Part shown: piece after piece, positions 35,721-46,950 of the stretch | Numbering within the stretch: the stretch's first letter is position 1 | How the letters are laid out: the number at the start of each line of letters is the position of its first letter | NCBI RefSeq assembly: GCF_026262505.1 | Contig: NC_067207.1 | Location: 34,130,082-34,194,081 of the forward strand | From: Trichomonas vaginalis G3 | Taxonomy: Eukaryota; Parabasalia; Trichomonadida; Trichomonadidae | Length of the DNA stretch: 64,000 nt | Reading direction: 5' to 3' | Notes under the pieces: model-generated | Databases searched by the model: none | Seen by the model: only the letters and a program-made list of their open reading frames with translations | Told to the model about the DNA's origin: nothing | Translations under genes and position numbers: made by a program

Positions 35721-37221
35721 AAAGTGCTATTGGTTTTGTAAACTTCTTTGCTTTCAATTCATTTGGACCGTCTCTGTCACCAGTATATTGTATTTGAACT
35801 GTACCAACAGTTGAAATACCACCCATAAAGTCTTCTGAGTCAGCAAATGGAATGCCAAGCCAAAAGTTTGAACGGTCTCCATTTGTATATTGAGTGTTTT
35901 GAGCTCCTGTATGAGTCCATACTTTCACATATGGCATAATAGAACTTTGCATTTCAGGGTTAATGGTTGTTGTGAAGTTGTTGTTAAAGTTCATAGCATC
36001 TAATGTCAAGTTGTATGACCTCATATCCTCAACTGTAGAATATTCTTCTCTTGGATAGTATTTGCCATCTATGTTTATATGATATTTAATACCGGGGTTG
36101 TAGAAACAAGAATAGTCATTTATAGTTCGTCTGAACAGTACAAACATAGTATCTGCATGTTTCATTGCAGTTGTTAAAGCAATATCTGTTCTTGCACCTG
36201 GGTCAGCACTTTGGTTTCCAACTTCACCTGCAAAGTCTTTGACAGATATTTGGTGTATAGGGAACATAAGTGGAACTGCAATATATTTGGCAGCTAAAGC
36301 ATTTGAAATATCTGGGTCCAACATATAGACTGTAAGTCTGCTTTCTATTCTCTTGCATTCAAACTTTTCGCATGTGAACTTAACTGGGTCCCAAGCAGTT
36401 CCAGCAGCATTGAAGTAGTAGTTTACTTCAGTGTTGAGGTTTGAGAAACCAAAGTCTAAGTCAACTTTGTCTTTGCAAAAGTCGGCGAATGACGTTTTAT
36501 TTGTTCCCACTACTTCTGTAAGAGTGAATGGGTCTTGTGTTGGTGCAATGACTAAGTTATTTTTGCTTGGAGTAAGTTCAATAGAAATTTTTCCTGCCCA
36601 GTTTGGCAAGTATCTTAAAAACCTGAAGATGAGGAAAGATGACAAAGGAACTCTAAGTTTCAGTTTTACTTTAGTGACAGCATTTCCATCTGAACCAGAA
36701 AGGTTAACATAAACTCCTGGAACGTTAGGGTCAAGTCTTCTTATTTTCTCAATAGTTGCATACTGGTCTGTTTGTTCTCTAGCTTGTGGTTGTACTGAGT
36801 TTCTCAAAGCGAACCATTCATAGTTTGCCCATGTTACTGTTTGAACTAAGTCAGAGTTAGAATATATCTTATATCCCATGAAAACTTCTGGAGCATATTG
36901 GTATCCGACATAGAAAATTCCATTGCAACCTTTCTTGTCAGACAACTTGGCAGAAGGTTTTATTTCAATGTCTTGTTCCACGTATAAGAAAGAGTTGTCA
37001 ATAGAAATAATATGAAACCTGTCGCATGCAATATCTACTGTTGTTGAAGAACCTTCTCCAAACTCACCTACGTTTCCATAAGAAACAGCAGTTGTATATT
37101 CGTAAGTTCCAGGAACTATTTCTGACCTTCTAATGGCATTGTCGCATTCGTTATACCATTCGGAAACATTTCCATTCATGGCATCCAAAACTGTTGGCGT
37201 TATATTCTGAGCGGCGTACAT
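35614..37221 (-). CDS. Major capsid protein (double jelly-roll), element B
   Basis: 535 residues, intact, ATG at 37221 with leader TTCTATATTTTTACTC. Beta-rich throughout. First jelly roll at about residues 40-270 (EFGEGSSTTVDIACDRFHII, KLRVPLSSFLIFRFL), second at about 290-490 (KYHINIDGKYYPREEYSTVED, NNNFTTTINPEM). The second-half block NPGIKYHINIDGKYYP..ST aligns with NPMLRGLQVTIDSRNFPD..TT of the element C protein, an independent lineage. Size and layout fit Polinton DJR capsids. It forms hexon-like capsomers of the predicted virion. Confidence 0.75.
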   Translation of the reverse strand: MYAAQNITPTVLDAMNGNVSEWYNECDNAIRRSEIVPGTYEYTTAVSYGNVGEFGEGSSTTVDIACDRFHIISIDNSFLYVEQDIEIKPSAKLSDKKGCNGIFYVGYQYAPEVFMGYKIYSNSDLVQTVTWANYEWFALRNSVQPQAREQTDQYATIEKIRRLDPNVPGVYVNLSGSDGNAVTKVKLKLRVPLSSFLIFRFLRYLPNWAGKISIELTPSKNNLVIAPTQDPFTLTEVVGTNKTSFADFCKDKVDLDFGFSNLNTEVNYYFNAAGTAWDPVKFTCEKFECKRIESRLTVYMLDPDISNALAAKYIAVPLMFPIHQISVKDFAGEVGNQSADPGARTDIALTTAMKHADTMFVLFRRTINDYSCFYNPGIKYHINIDGKYYPREEYSTVEDMRSYNLTLDAMNFNNNFTTTINPEMQSSIMPYVKVWTHTGAQNTQYTNGDRSNFWLGIPFADSEDFMGGISTVGTVQIQYTGDRDGPNELKAKKFTKPIALFTEDALLKIRSMKPAGAPQIGITTASIEQILAAGQ

Positions 37222-37288
37222 TTCATATGAGTAAAAATATAGAATAGTTGGATTTATATGTCATAATAGAACCCACGTGGACCAAGCT

Positions 37289-39000
37289 TTACTTTCTTCC
37301 TGACTGAGTTTTAACTCTTCTTTTTCCTTCATTGCCACTACTTTCACTAGATGAAGTTACTTCTTCACTACTTTCACTTTGTTCTACTCTTCTTCTTTGG
37401 TGTCGCTTTGGTAACTTGCCCTCTGCTTCAAGTTGTTGCATCTTTGCCTCATGTTCACCTAGTATGTTGTAAATTTCCCATGTCCTTTTTGCCTTTGGGC
37501 TCTGGTCGCCCATCTCAGGTAACCTATATCCTAGAAAGAGTTTGTCATAGTTTGTATTTGAGTCTTTGCGTATTGTTTGCATGACTCTGTCCTGAGTTTC
37601 CGTTCAAGCTCTTCAAACAGTGCCTGTCCATATGAATAAGCTCGTTTCCAAATATATGTTTTTGTAGCCATTCTGGTTTTCTTTCCATGTTACCAACAAT
37701 ATCTTTTGTGAATGGGAAAGCTTTTACCCAATGTTTCAGTCTTGCGTCGTTTATTTCTGTAGTTGGTTTTATTTTGTCAAGGAACATGTTTTTCAATACT
37801 AACATTTCATTTGGTACTGTCCATTTGAGTTTTCTTAAATATTCATCCCTTCTCGGTTCATTGTCTGCAAAGTAAGTTTTTATGACATTTTGTAAACTTT
37901 CGTTTGCAAGGTCATGTACAATAGGTTCTCTTCCTTCTCTCTCCCTAACTTCTTTCTAAACTCTTCACCAAATATACCATCTCTATGTTCTGTGTAGTTC
38001 TTTGAGATAAATGTTCTAGAACGTCAGGTGTTATATTTCCATCAGCCATGTTCATTTCATACTGGTCCAAAATATCTGCATCTTTCATATCTTTCAATGG
38101 CATTAAAGCCGCGCTGAAAATACCAGCTATATCTGGTTCACCATTCACTTCCATTGCGTCTACAACTTCTTGGAATTGTGGTTGTAAGTTTATGAACCAC
38201 CTATCCGGGTTAGCTTTATGACCCCATCTCATTGTAGTTCCATCGTCTGCAGAAACAAAAGTAGGTTTGTTTCCATCTTGGCTAGGTTCTGAATGAACTT
38301 TAAACAATGTTTCATTTCTATATGTTTCTTGAAATTTAACCTTTTATCTTCACCGAGTTCATCCGAAGATTGAACGTTGCTCGTAAGTAAAAAGGGTTTT
38401 GTATTTGTGTACATTTTCTTTCAGTGCTTCCATTCTATGCTGAATATTTTCATCTGATGTTGGAGTCTTTTGTATGTCGGCAAACATTTTTCGATATTCT
38501 TCTACTATGTCAGCCGAATTTTTTTTAGACTCTTGGAAATATTCCATATTCTCCGCATACTCTTGTTGAGGGTCAAGATTTTTCGGCTGTTCCAAATCTT
38601 CATCTAGTTCTGTGAAGTTAGTTTCCAAAGGAAGGACTTGTTCGTTTCCTTCAGGCTCTTCTAGCTGTTGTTGCTGAACTATTTCTTCCATGTCTGGTTG
38701 TATCTGAACTTCTTCCTGTGGAGTTTCTTGTACCTCATCTGCTGGCATTTCATATATTCCGAGACCGTTTTCAACAATTTCCCTATCTACGTCATCCGCA
38801 TTCATAAGCTTTTGTTCTTTCGTTCCGTCTCTATTTTTTACGCGTTTCATGACGAAAGTTGAATTGTCATTTAGCTCTGACATCAAATATCTCGGAGTAA
38901 ATTCATCCATGTCATTTGGATGATATGCTATTAAATCATATCCCTTAGCGAGCTTGTATTTTCCAGGTTTGAGATTATATCCGTTTTGGTGCTGAGCCAT
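37289..39000 (-). pseudogene. Large Maverick structural-type protein, several frameshifts
   Basis: ATG at 39000 (MAQHQNGYNLKPGKYKLAKG). The first 213 residues are intact, acidic and glutamine-rich (EEVQIQPDMEEIVQQQQLEE). Further segments lie in other frames: TKPFLLTSNVQSSDELGE, WGHKANPDRWFINLQPQ, KHWVKAFPFTKDIVGN, GYRLPEMGDQSPKAKRTW, and a basic/serine tail to a stop at 37289. About 560 residues originally. No family recognised. It lies directly upstream of the major capsid gene on the same strand; a virion or maturation role is contextual. Confidence 0.5.
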
Positions 39001-40528
39001 AAAGCTAAATAGGTTCGGTCAGTATTTCCATCCTTGAACTTTCTAATAGCTTCTTTATATCTGTCACTAAAGTCAACAGTATCTGGGAAACACACTCTTC
39101 TTTAAGCATTTTTAAGAATTCTTGGTTTCCTTGTTCTCTACTTCTTTTATGTCCTTGCTCTGTTTGTGGTTGTTGTTGTGCAGGGTTTTGAACTGTTGGT
39201 TGCTGTGCTGGTTGTTGTGTTGGTTGTTGTGCTGGTTGTGGAGGTGGTTGTTGTGCTGGTTGTTGTGCATGCCTGTGTCTGTGTCCATGTGACGATGTAA
39301 ATGTGTTAGGTAGTCCTGGTGCAGGTGCTTCTCTTGGAGGGTTGGTGGTATATAAGTTCCACCAGCTGGCACATATGTTCCATCTGCAGCGTAATGTCCT
39401 ACCTGACTTTTCGTTCTTAAGAAAGCATTTACTAGGTCTGTTTTGGTCTGTTGTAACTCTTTTTCTTGACTTTTCACAACAGTTGCTCTAACGGCGTCAT
39501 AGGCACTTTGAACTGCCTGTCTCGTTGCTGCATCTGTTATTTTCGTCATATTTTGTGCTACTTCTTTTAACTCTTGTCGAAAACCTTCAGACTTCAGTTT
39601 CTTTCCAGATGAGAAGTCGTTCACTTGTTTCACCTTACTATGAAGAGCTTCGAAGGCGTTCTTAAAGTCAGCATTTGTTAAAGCTTCATTTGAACTGTCT
39701 TCATCCGCTTGTATTTTTGTCCTTATTGACCCTATGAGTTGGGCTGCTTTAGCGTTGGCTTGGGCATCTAACCAGTCATTGTTAGCTTTTATATATTCTG
39801 CGCTTTTCATTGCCTTTTGCATGGCTGCGTCGTTATTTTTACTTTCTTGTGCTAAGTTTTCATACTGTACGGTTTGGTTTTGCAACTGTAAAAGTTTTTC
39901 TGCCTTTACATTTGCTTCAACTTCTTTTTTATACTCATCGCTATCCATATATGTCTTCAGGGCTTTTTGTTTTATTTCTTCATCTTTCAGTACTTTATAT
40001 TGAGTAGTATGGTTTTTTCAAATTTACACAACATCTTGTTCCATTTTTGCTACTTCTGCTGCTTTTTCTGACACTTTTTTCGCATATTCCTCTGTACTTA
40101 GTTCTTTCAGTTGTTTCTTCTTCTTCTTTTCTCTACGTTTAACTCATTGAGTTTCTTTGTGTGTCTGTCATATTCTAGTTTCTTTTCGTTTTCACTTATT
40201 TGCTTCTGTATGTCTATGTTTGACTTTTTGACATCTGTTATTTGATTTTTGAGTGAACTCAAATTCATTTGACTTTGAGGGTTATAGGCTGTTCCGTCTG
40301 CAGCTCCACCATAGCCTGCCATTTTCGCTAAAAGTGCCGCTCTTAAACCTCCACTCTGTGCACCAACAACTCGGTTTAAAAGCATAGGATTGCTTGACAT
40401 TTGTTGCAACATGGTGGGGTCATTCAGCATTTGTTGTTGCAACACTGTTGTTGTGGTGTCAGTTTTACTATTGGATGTTTCAATGCTCTCTTCCTCTTAC
40501 GTATATTCTTACGTAGCTTACGTGGCAT
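38931..40528 (-). pseudogene. Basic coiled-coil Maverick protein, several frameshifts
   Basis: ATG at 40528 (MPRKLRKNIRKRKRALKH, a strongly basic start suited to DNA binding). After a shift near 40440 comes MLQQQMLNDPTMLQQMSSN, AALLAKMAGYGGAADG and long coiled coils (QKQISENEKKLEYDRH; EANVKAEKLLQLQNQTVQYE). A P/Q repeat region (AQQPAQQPPPQP) reads in another frame near 39190-39260. The last frame ends at 38931, overlapping the start of the next gene. MAGYG fits the adenovirus-protease site pattern (M/I/L)XGXG, though no protease was found. Possibly a core or scaffold protein. Confidence 0.5.
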
Positions 40529-40740
40529 TTTAAGTGAAGTTAAAAAGCGGTTTTTGACAGATGTTTATATGACACTTTTTGTTCAGCACAAAAAACTACT
40601 CAGTCAAAGTGTTGTCGGTTTTGTAAAATAACCGTCCTATCTCATTCTATAAGGGGAAAAGGCTTCTCAAAGTATACTTCCTTGGAACGCCCGTAACTTT
40701 TCCTGTAGCGACGATAGACCCTTACTTGTCCGGACAAAGT

Positions 40741-40792
40741 TATACTAAACATCTTCAGGGCTAGAGGGCACGAAGTGCCTGGAGGCCCCACT

Positions 40793-40828
<36 letters not shown>
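40741..40828. repeat. Right TIR of element B
   Basis: TTATACTAAACATCTTCAGGGCTAGAGGGCACGAAGTG and onward to CCCCACTCCC plus a T-run of about 30. It differs from the left TIR by a few substitutions (GAGGGCAC for GAAGGCAC). Confidence 0.85.
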
Positions 40829-41059
40829 CATCCATATTCAATAACAATACAAATTAACACAATAAATCGTGATTCTACATCTTTCAACCGCCTTTCAATT
40901 TAAATGATATATAATGCGTTATAAGTTAAAACAATCAATTCCGAAGTGATAAAGTATCAATTTATTTTCAATATTTCAAGTTTTCATAAACAAACATAAT
41001 AAACATGTACAATATATAGTCTCCCACTTGCTCTAACAAAAGTAATATAATTTACACAA

Positions 41060-43117
41060 TTAAAGCCGTTTCAGTATATTATCGTTGTTACTACTACGCT
41101 TGTTGATAATAAACCTTACAACAAAGAAAGCAGCAACAGCTATTAAAGCAATAATAACTAATGAAACAAACATAGCAACTGTTGTCTTTGATTTTCCACT
41201 AGAAGATGTATTGCTCTCTGATATATTAGTTTGGTTTGTTGGCGGAGTTGAAGGTGACGAAGATGAAGGTTCTGAAGTTGGTATTTCAGGCTTTTCAGCT
41301 CTTAATTTATGATATTTTTTTCAAGAAATCTCTATTTTCTTTGAGATTTGTTTCATTTCCAAGATAAACAAGTGGCATATGACTTTGTTTGTAACCATTG
41401 ATTGTCATTGAAGCTCTCATACCTGGATCGTGCCATAAAGTTGTCATCTTCAAATTTGTATCTAAGTTTGTAGTAAAAATAACAATTTCACTCCAATTAG
41501 ATGCTGCCATTATGAACTCCTCTCTCCAATCTCCTAAAATATCACCATGGAATAAAGGATAATCTCCATCATCGTCATATTTCAAATCTGTCCCATATTT
41601 ATTATTAAAACAAAGTGGTTGAAGTTAGGTAACGAATAGATTTGTTATTTTCATCATCAATTTAACTAATCCTCGATTGATGTAGAAGGACTAAGGGTTC
41701 CCTCCCAGTACAAATTGTTTGCTGGCCATAAGAAATCGGTGAAATTTTCAACCAATAAATCATTTGTTTTCTCATTATATAAACCATCGAACGAATATAC
41801 TTCATAACCTGGCTTTGATGGATCAAAATCACCAGCATTGCCTCTTCCTAAGTCATGAACATATGTGCCATAATGTATCCATTTCATTCTCCGGTAGAAG
41901 CATTATAAGCATATTCATCAATTAAATCAGGGTTATTTTGCTGAATTCCGTATCCACTCATTGTTGTGTCTTCTTTATTGAACTTGGAGACATAGAATCT
42001 ATCACCATGTCTAATATTAGATTTTCCAAGATTATATCTTAATGTTCCGTTGCCATTTAATGTAAATCCGATCTCATGAAACTCATCAATACCATCATAA
42101 TCAACATCTGCAAGTCTGAAATGATGTCCGTTGTGATAAGTAGAATCATCATTGTCAAAAGAGTCAGTAAAGTTCCAATCTAAGCCAAACACACCATTTA
42201 TAAATGAAAAAGCGGAATAAATATTGAAGAATCTCTTTCCACCAGTGATTCGATTTTTTGTTGCAACAAATAAGGCTGGTTTTTCAAGGGTTGCCCACCC
42301 AGCACACCAAACTGTGCTGATACAGAACCATATTCAGGCTTGAAATTAGGAAGTTTAACTTTTTGTTTCAATTTGCCTGTTAATCCATCAATACAAGCAA
42401 TCCATTGATCAACATCATTATCATGAATGAATACATATCCATCTCCGAAGGTGAAATTGTTAGCAATTCGGATATATACTTCAGCTTTTCCGTCGCCATT
42501 TAAATCATACACACTTAATCCATCAACTTGGCCAACATTAATTGTGGTAGCTCCAGGTTTGATTCTATCCTTATTTATACTGTTATGACCAAGGTTTAAT
42601 GTCCATAAATAAGTTCCATTGTGCAAATATGCTTCAACAGTCTGAATTTCATCTCTGTCTCTTACAAGGACGAAATCAAGATTTCGATCTCCATCAAGAT
42701 CGCCTACCCATACTGTTCTGAATTGCGTTCCATTATGGATTGGAATCCGAATACATGGAATATCTGTGTATTTGCTGGTAACTCAAAGAAACTACTATTT
42801 TCGACTTCAACATCGTTAATAATTGATCCAACAAAATATTTATATGATTTACTCTTATTGTGATTTTTATCATAGAAATGTGTGACATCTGTAATTGGAT
42901 TTGAGTTAAGTTTTACAGTTGTTGAGTTTTCATCAATTCTATAAACATTAAAAGCAATGCTATCATCATCCGTTATTAGAAATCTCCACGAAATGAATGA
43001 AATTCCATTACCTGCCCTAACTGCAACAACTCCTCTGTTTAAATTTTCGGAATATTTACTAATTTTTGTCGTGTCGTATCCATAACTATTCTTAAGAATA
43101 CTGAGAAAAGTTAGCAT
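41060..43117 (-). pseudogene. PL11-like rhamnogalacturonan lyase with membrane anchor, frameshifted
   Basis: ATG at 43117 with Inr-like TCAATTATAAAA upstream. Pieces match family 11 lyases: LNRGVVAVRAGNGISFISWR, GLSVYDLNGDGKAEVYIR (Ca-binding type), HFRLADVDYDGIDEF, GRGNAGDFDPSKPGYEVY, and GDILGDWREEFI with TTLWHDPGMRASMTINGYKQ. The C-terminus adds a Ser/Pro linker, a membrane span (TTVAMFVSLVIIALIAVAAF) and a short basic tail, so it was a surface-anchored enzyme facing outward. Frameshifts near 42710, 42200, 41885, 41670, 41590 and 41310. PL11 enzymes are mainly bacterial; transfer is plausible but untested. Confidence 0.7.
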
Positions 43118-43484
43118 TTTTATAATTGACTCTCAAATATTTCAATGTGAATTTTTTACACTTAAAATTTAAAACATGAAATATAATCATAATAATAATA
43201 TTTTACATAACTTGAAAAATTCAATTCCTTTTCAATTTTGAATTTCATTGAGCAAAAGAGTATATTCAATCTCTAATTTATTGACTTTATGGCAAATTGA
43301 GTTACAAATCATATAATAAATCAACATGACAATCCTAAAATAAAATTAATCATTTCCTAAAAATTGACTCAACCTTATAACTTGGTTTCCAGATAAAACT
43401 ACGGCAAACCCAAATTTTAGCTAAAAGTGACAGGAAAAAAAACGTTTAGTATTAAAAAAAAGACCGATGAGAGCTTCGTTCGAA

Positions 43485-43554
43485 ATATAGAGGGAACTGA
43501 GAATGCGCAACCATTCTCAGGGAATATTGGATGCTATTCCCGTTCCCTCTGTAT
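43485..43554. repeat. Perfect three-way-junction palindrome
   Basis: Outer stem AGAGGGAAC (43489-43497) with GTTCCCTCT (43542-43550), extendable through a G-T pair to ATA/TAT. Inside are two perfect hairpins with no spacer: TGAGAATG-CGCAAC-CATTCTCA (43498-43519) and GGGAATA-TTGGATGC-TATTCCC (43520-43541). All bases between the outer arms are accounted for. Confidence 0.85.
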
Positions 43555-43591
43555 GGAAAATTGAGGTTTTCAAAGGGAGTTAAAATAATAT

Positions 43592-43945
43592 CAAATTTAT
43601 ACTAATTTACTTCAAAATACAAAAGTATTTGACAGCTAAAATTAGTTACTTTAGCAAGCCTATCAATACCCTTTTACGATTATTGTTACTTTTTCGAAAT
43701 AAAAGTAAAAACAAATTTATACTAATTTACTTCAAAATACAAAAGTATTTGACAGCTAAAATTAGTTACTTTAGCAAGCCTATCAATACCCTTTTACGAT
43801 TATTGTTACTTTTTCGAAATAAAAGTAAAAACAAATTTATACTAATTTACTTCAAAATACAAAAGTATTTGACAGCTAAAATTAGTTACTTTAGCAAGCC
43901 TATCAATACCCTTTTACGATTATTGTTACTTTTTCGAAATAAAAT
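43592..43945. repeat. 120-bp tandem repeat, about 3 copies
   Basis: AAATTTATACTAATTTACTT starts at intervals of exactly 120 bp (43593, 43713, 43833), with copies essentially identical, indicating recent amplification. Non-coding. Confidence 0.9.
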
Positions 43946-44602
43946 AAATTTATTATCAAAAACCTTTTTTTTCTTAGTAAAAATAAAAATGTTATTTTAT
44001 ATCAAGTTTTTCTTCATAAATTTTTATAATGTTGTATAAATTTGAAGGTGGAAATCTGTAATAATTTTATCTTGAAAAGACTTGGCATTCTCAACAATGA
44101 AATGAGGGGTATTGCATCCAAATTCTGTAATTTGCGCGAGCGAAGCGAGCGGCTTAGGAATATAAGCAAAGATTGAACTAAATTGACTCCGAAATGCTGA
44201 CTTATAAATGATTATAATGCCTTTTAATTAAGCTTATATCTTAAATGAATGAGAGACTTCGTTTTGGGCAAAAAATATAATACTGTAAACATTGAATTTT
44301 TCAAACCGTTTTCCCCTATGAAAATCTTTTCAAATTCTTTTTCAATGAAAAATATTTTTAAAGTTTTTCAATGAAAAATATTTGAGAAGCCAATATAATC
44401 ACGTATTTTGTTATATGCTTTGAATGATCATTCAAAATTGAATGCAATAAAATATCCTATTCTAAGGATATTCAATATTATAAAATTTTAGATGCAATAG
44501 TTTATATCAATTACAATTATTAAATGAGATGCTACAAAATATATATTTTTCAATGTGATCCATTTTATATTTAATTTTTTAAATAGCTATTGAAATCATA
44601 AA

Positions 44603-46471
44603 ATGATATTGTCTCTACTCCTCGTTGCTCAGCTAGATGTGCATACATGCAATCATGATCTTGAAATGGGTAACATAACAAGAGAACTTCAAGGACCTCA
44701 ATCATATCGCAGCCTTAAAAATACCGAATGGAAAAACATCAGAATTAAGGTAGATTATAATTATATTGATAATAAAAAAGATGATCAACGAACTTGTAAA
44801 CGAGCTGGACAACTAGTTGTATTCCAAGGCGTAAGATATATTTGCAAACAGGAACATATTTTGTCAAATTCAAAAATTTTGGCTATTAAAGGAACACTTA
44901 ATAATGTCAAATCATATTTAGAGAGACTTCTTACAGTAGTTCCATATAATCATTATATTAATTATGTAGATTTTCCTAGCCGTTATCGAAACGAGACGAA
45001 TTTTGGCAAACAAAGCGCATACGGTTACGATATAGTACTTGCAGTACTTTCAAGACCGAGACAGGATAATGATGCTACTCTCGCATCAGCTGCTGGATTA
45101 GCAGAAGAGAGAACATATCACAGACCAATATTTGGTGTCGTTTTCTTAAATCCAATGGCAGTTCCTGATACAGCACAAGATGAAAACACAAAGGATTCAA
45201 GATTCTTTTATACTTGCGTTCACGAAATTTTCCATGCTTTGGGTATTTCTCCATCAGATTTCCGACACTATCATCCACATGATTCCATAACTCCACATTC
45301 ACAAATAGTATGCAGTTTCAGAAAGTATGGAAGAGACTTTTCGTTCTTAGTAACACCATACGCTCATAAATTTGCAGTGAAGCGCTTTGGAGTAGAAGTT
45401 TTCGTAGGAGATGACAGAACTTGCCCATCTGGATTAGAAATCGAAAATGATGGCGGTCAAGGAACAGCAGGAAGTCATTTAGAAGCAAGATCTTACATGT
45501 CAGATTTGATGGTTGGCATGACAATTCAAACAAAATCTGGACCATTTGCTAGATTGACTGACGCTGTCCTTGCAATTCTTTTAGATACAGGTAACTACAA
45601 AGTTAACTGGAGAATGGGACAACCATTAGTATGGGGCCACCCAGAATCAATTGATGGAAAACCAATTCCAAACTTTGCAATTGGTCCTCCACAAAATGTT
45701 TTCCCTAAGTATTATATGAATGACTTCTCAGTTCAAGAAGATTGGTATGCAAGTTTTGATTTCAAATTCTCCGGACCATTTTCAGGACCTGTAACCATTG
45801 ATGGATTATCTAATGAACAAAAACAATTTTACGATCCGAAAGGCATTGGAGTTGGTAGAACACAAGTTTATGATTTCATTCCATTTTATTTCCCAAATTA
45901 TGTTTGTCCTAATGGACAAGCTATTCTTCCATCAACGTCATATTATTACCACAAATGCGGTACATATACATGCGACGGATATAAATCGTTCACAATTCAA
46001 GTCAACAAATAACATCTGGAAGCAATGTTTGAAAGCGTCACATGCACAAAAGATAATGCAACAGCTGTATTATCTATGTCAGTAAGCGGTTATCCCAGAC
46101 AAGTTTCTTGTGTTGATCCTGAGAGATTCTGCAGGTCTGTGAAACTTAACGAAATGAAGTTTGTTGTTGACCCATTCAATCCAGATACAAGGCAATTGAA
46201 TAGTGATTCTCCAACACCGACACAGCCTGAACCAGGAAATAATCCATCAGGACCTGGAGTTGAAAATCCTTCAGGAACTGGAGGTTCATATGAAAATTCC
46301 AAAGCAGCAGAAAAGAAGGCTAAAAAGAAAAAGTTGATAATTATTGCGGCATGTGCCGGAGTTGCAGCTTTAATTGTGATTGCATTTATTGCAGTTTTGG
46401 TTATATTTGCAATTAGAAATGCAAAAGAAAATGCATATCATGAGGATTCTGATGCAAATTATGTTGTTTAG
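44603..46471 (+). pseudogene. GP63/leishmanolysin-like metalloprotease (M8) with one in-frame stop
   Basis: From ATG at 44603: short hydrophobic start (MILSLLLVAQ), propeptide-like region, then HEIFHALGIS (HExxH at His207), the distal zinc ligand in GSHLEARSYM (His292) and a nearby Met-turn (SDLMVGM). A TAA at 46010-46012 stops the frame after SFTIQVNK, but the same frame continues with Cys-rich sequence (FESVTCTKDN, VDPERFCRSV), a linker with PSGPGVENPSGTGG, a membrane span (LIIIAACAGVAALIVIAFIA) and a cytoplasmic NxxY-like tail to 46471. About 622 codons overall, the normal size of trichomonad GP63 proteins, which act as cell-surface proteases. The single stop means a pseudogene, a secreted shortened form, or an error. 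Confidence 0.85.
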
Positions 46472-46844
46472 AAAGGAATTAAAGAAAAAAACTTTTTATT
46501 TCTCAAATATTTCTTGTACTAAAATATTTTTTATAAAGAAAAAATTAAATTTAGAAAAGATATATCTCGAATTTATTTTCTTTCTTGATCTACAATATCT
46601 AATGTGATTATTTTTTTTAGTTTTATCGAATCGATATTAAAAGTATACCTACTAATTTTATTAACTCAATAATTTTGATATTTGGCATAAAATCAAAAAT
46701 CAAATTTAATTTTTTGAATGAAAGTTTATAAAAAAATCACTTTTTCCAAAATATAATCTAACTTTTAAAACAATAAATAAATAAAAAATACAAGAAATAT
46801 TATAATTATTTTTCTGATTTCGAATTTTCGATTTCATTGTAAGC
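46472..46844. other. Intergenic region
   Basis: AT-rich spacer, no feature seen. Confidence 0.5.
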
Positions 46845-46950
46845 AGTTTCAAGGAATCAGAGGAATAACTCGCAGCAACTGCTGAATAACTTCATCATAC
46901 AGGTCAACAACCAGATAAATACTAACAACGATAACAGTTATCAGCAGCAA

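Larger units (their letters stand above)
16349..40828. mobile_element. Complete Maverick/Polinton element B (24.5 kb)
   Basis: It is bounded by inverted TIRs of about 60 bp with the shared core GGGCTAGAAGGCACGAAGTG: left 16376-16430 after an A-run, right about 40741-40796 before a T-run. The flanking hexamers AATCCA (16343-16348) and CATCCA (40829-40834) fit a 6-bp target duplication with one mismatch, as expected for Mavericks. It encodes integrase, PolB, SF3 helicase, packaging ATPase, major capsid and probable penton, KilA-N regulators, HNH nuclease, a fibre gene and Dam. It has hit the 3' part of a DUF3447 gene. Confidence 0.9.
43118..44602. other. 1.5-kb non-coding region with structured repeats
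   Basis: It holds the three-way palindrome (43485-43554), a 120-bp tandem array (43592-43945) and a small GC-rich patch (GCGCGAGCGAAGCGAGCGGC, near 44136) that is itself partly palindromic. The rest is AT-rich. No gene is supported; the 136-codon ORF at 43629 follows the repeat period (120 = 3 x 40). Confidence 0.6.

Noticed and set aside
43629..44039. 136-codon ORF with 40-residue repeats
   Set aside because: It exactly follows the 120-bp tandem repeat; no leader or flanking protein-like sequence.
44130..44160. Bacterial contamination or foreign GC island
   Set aside because: Only about 20 bases of GC-rich palindrome; flanks are ordinary AT-rich host DNA.
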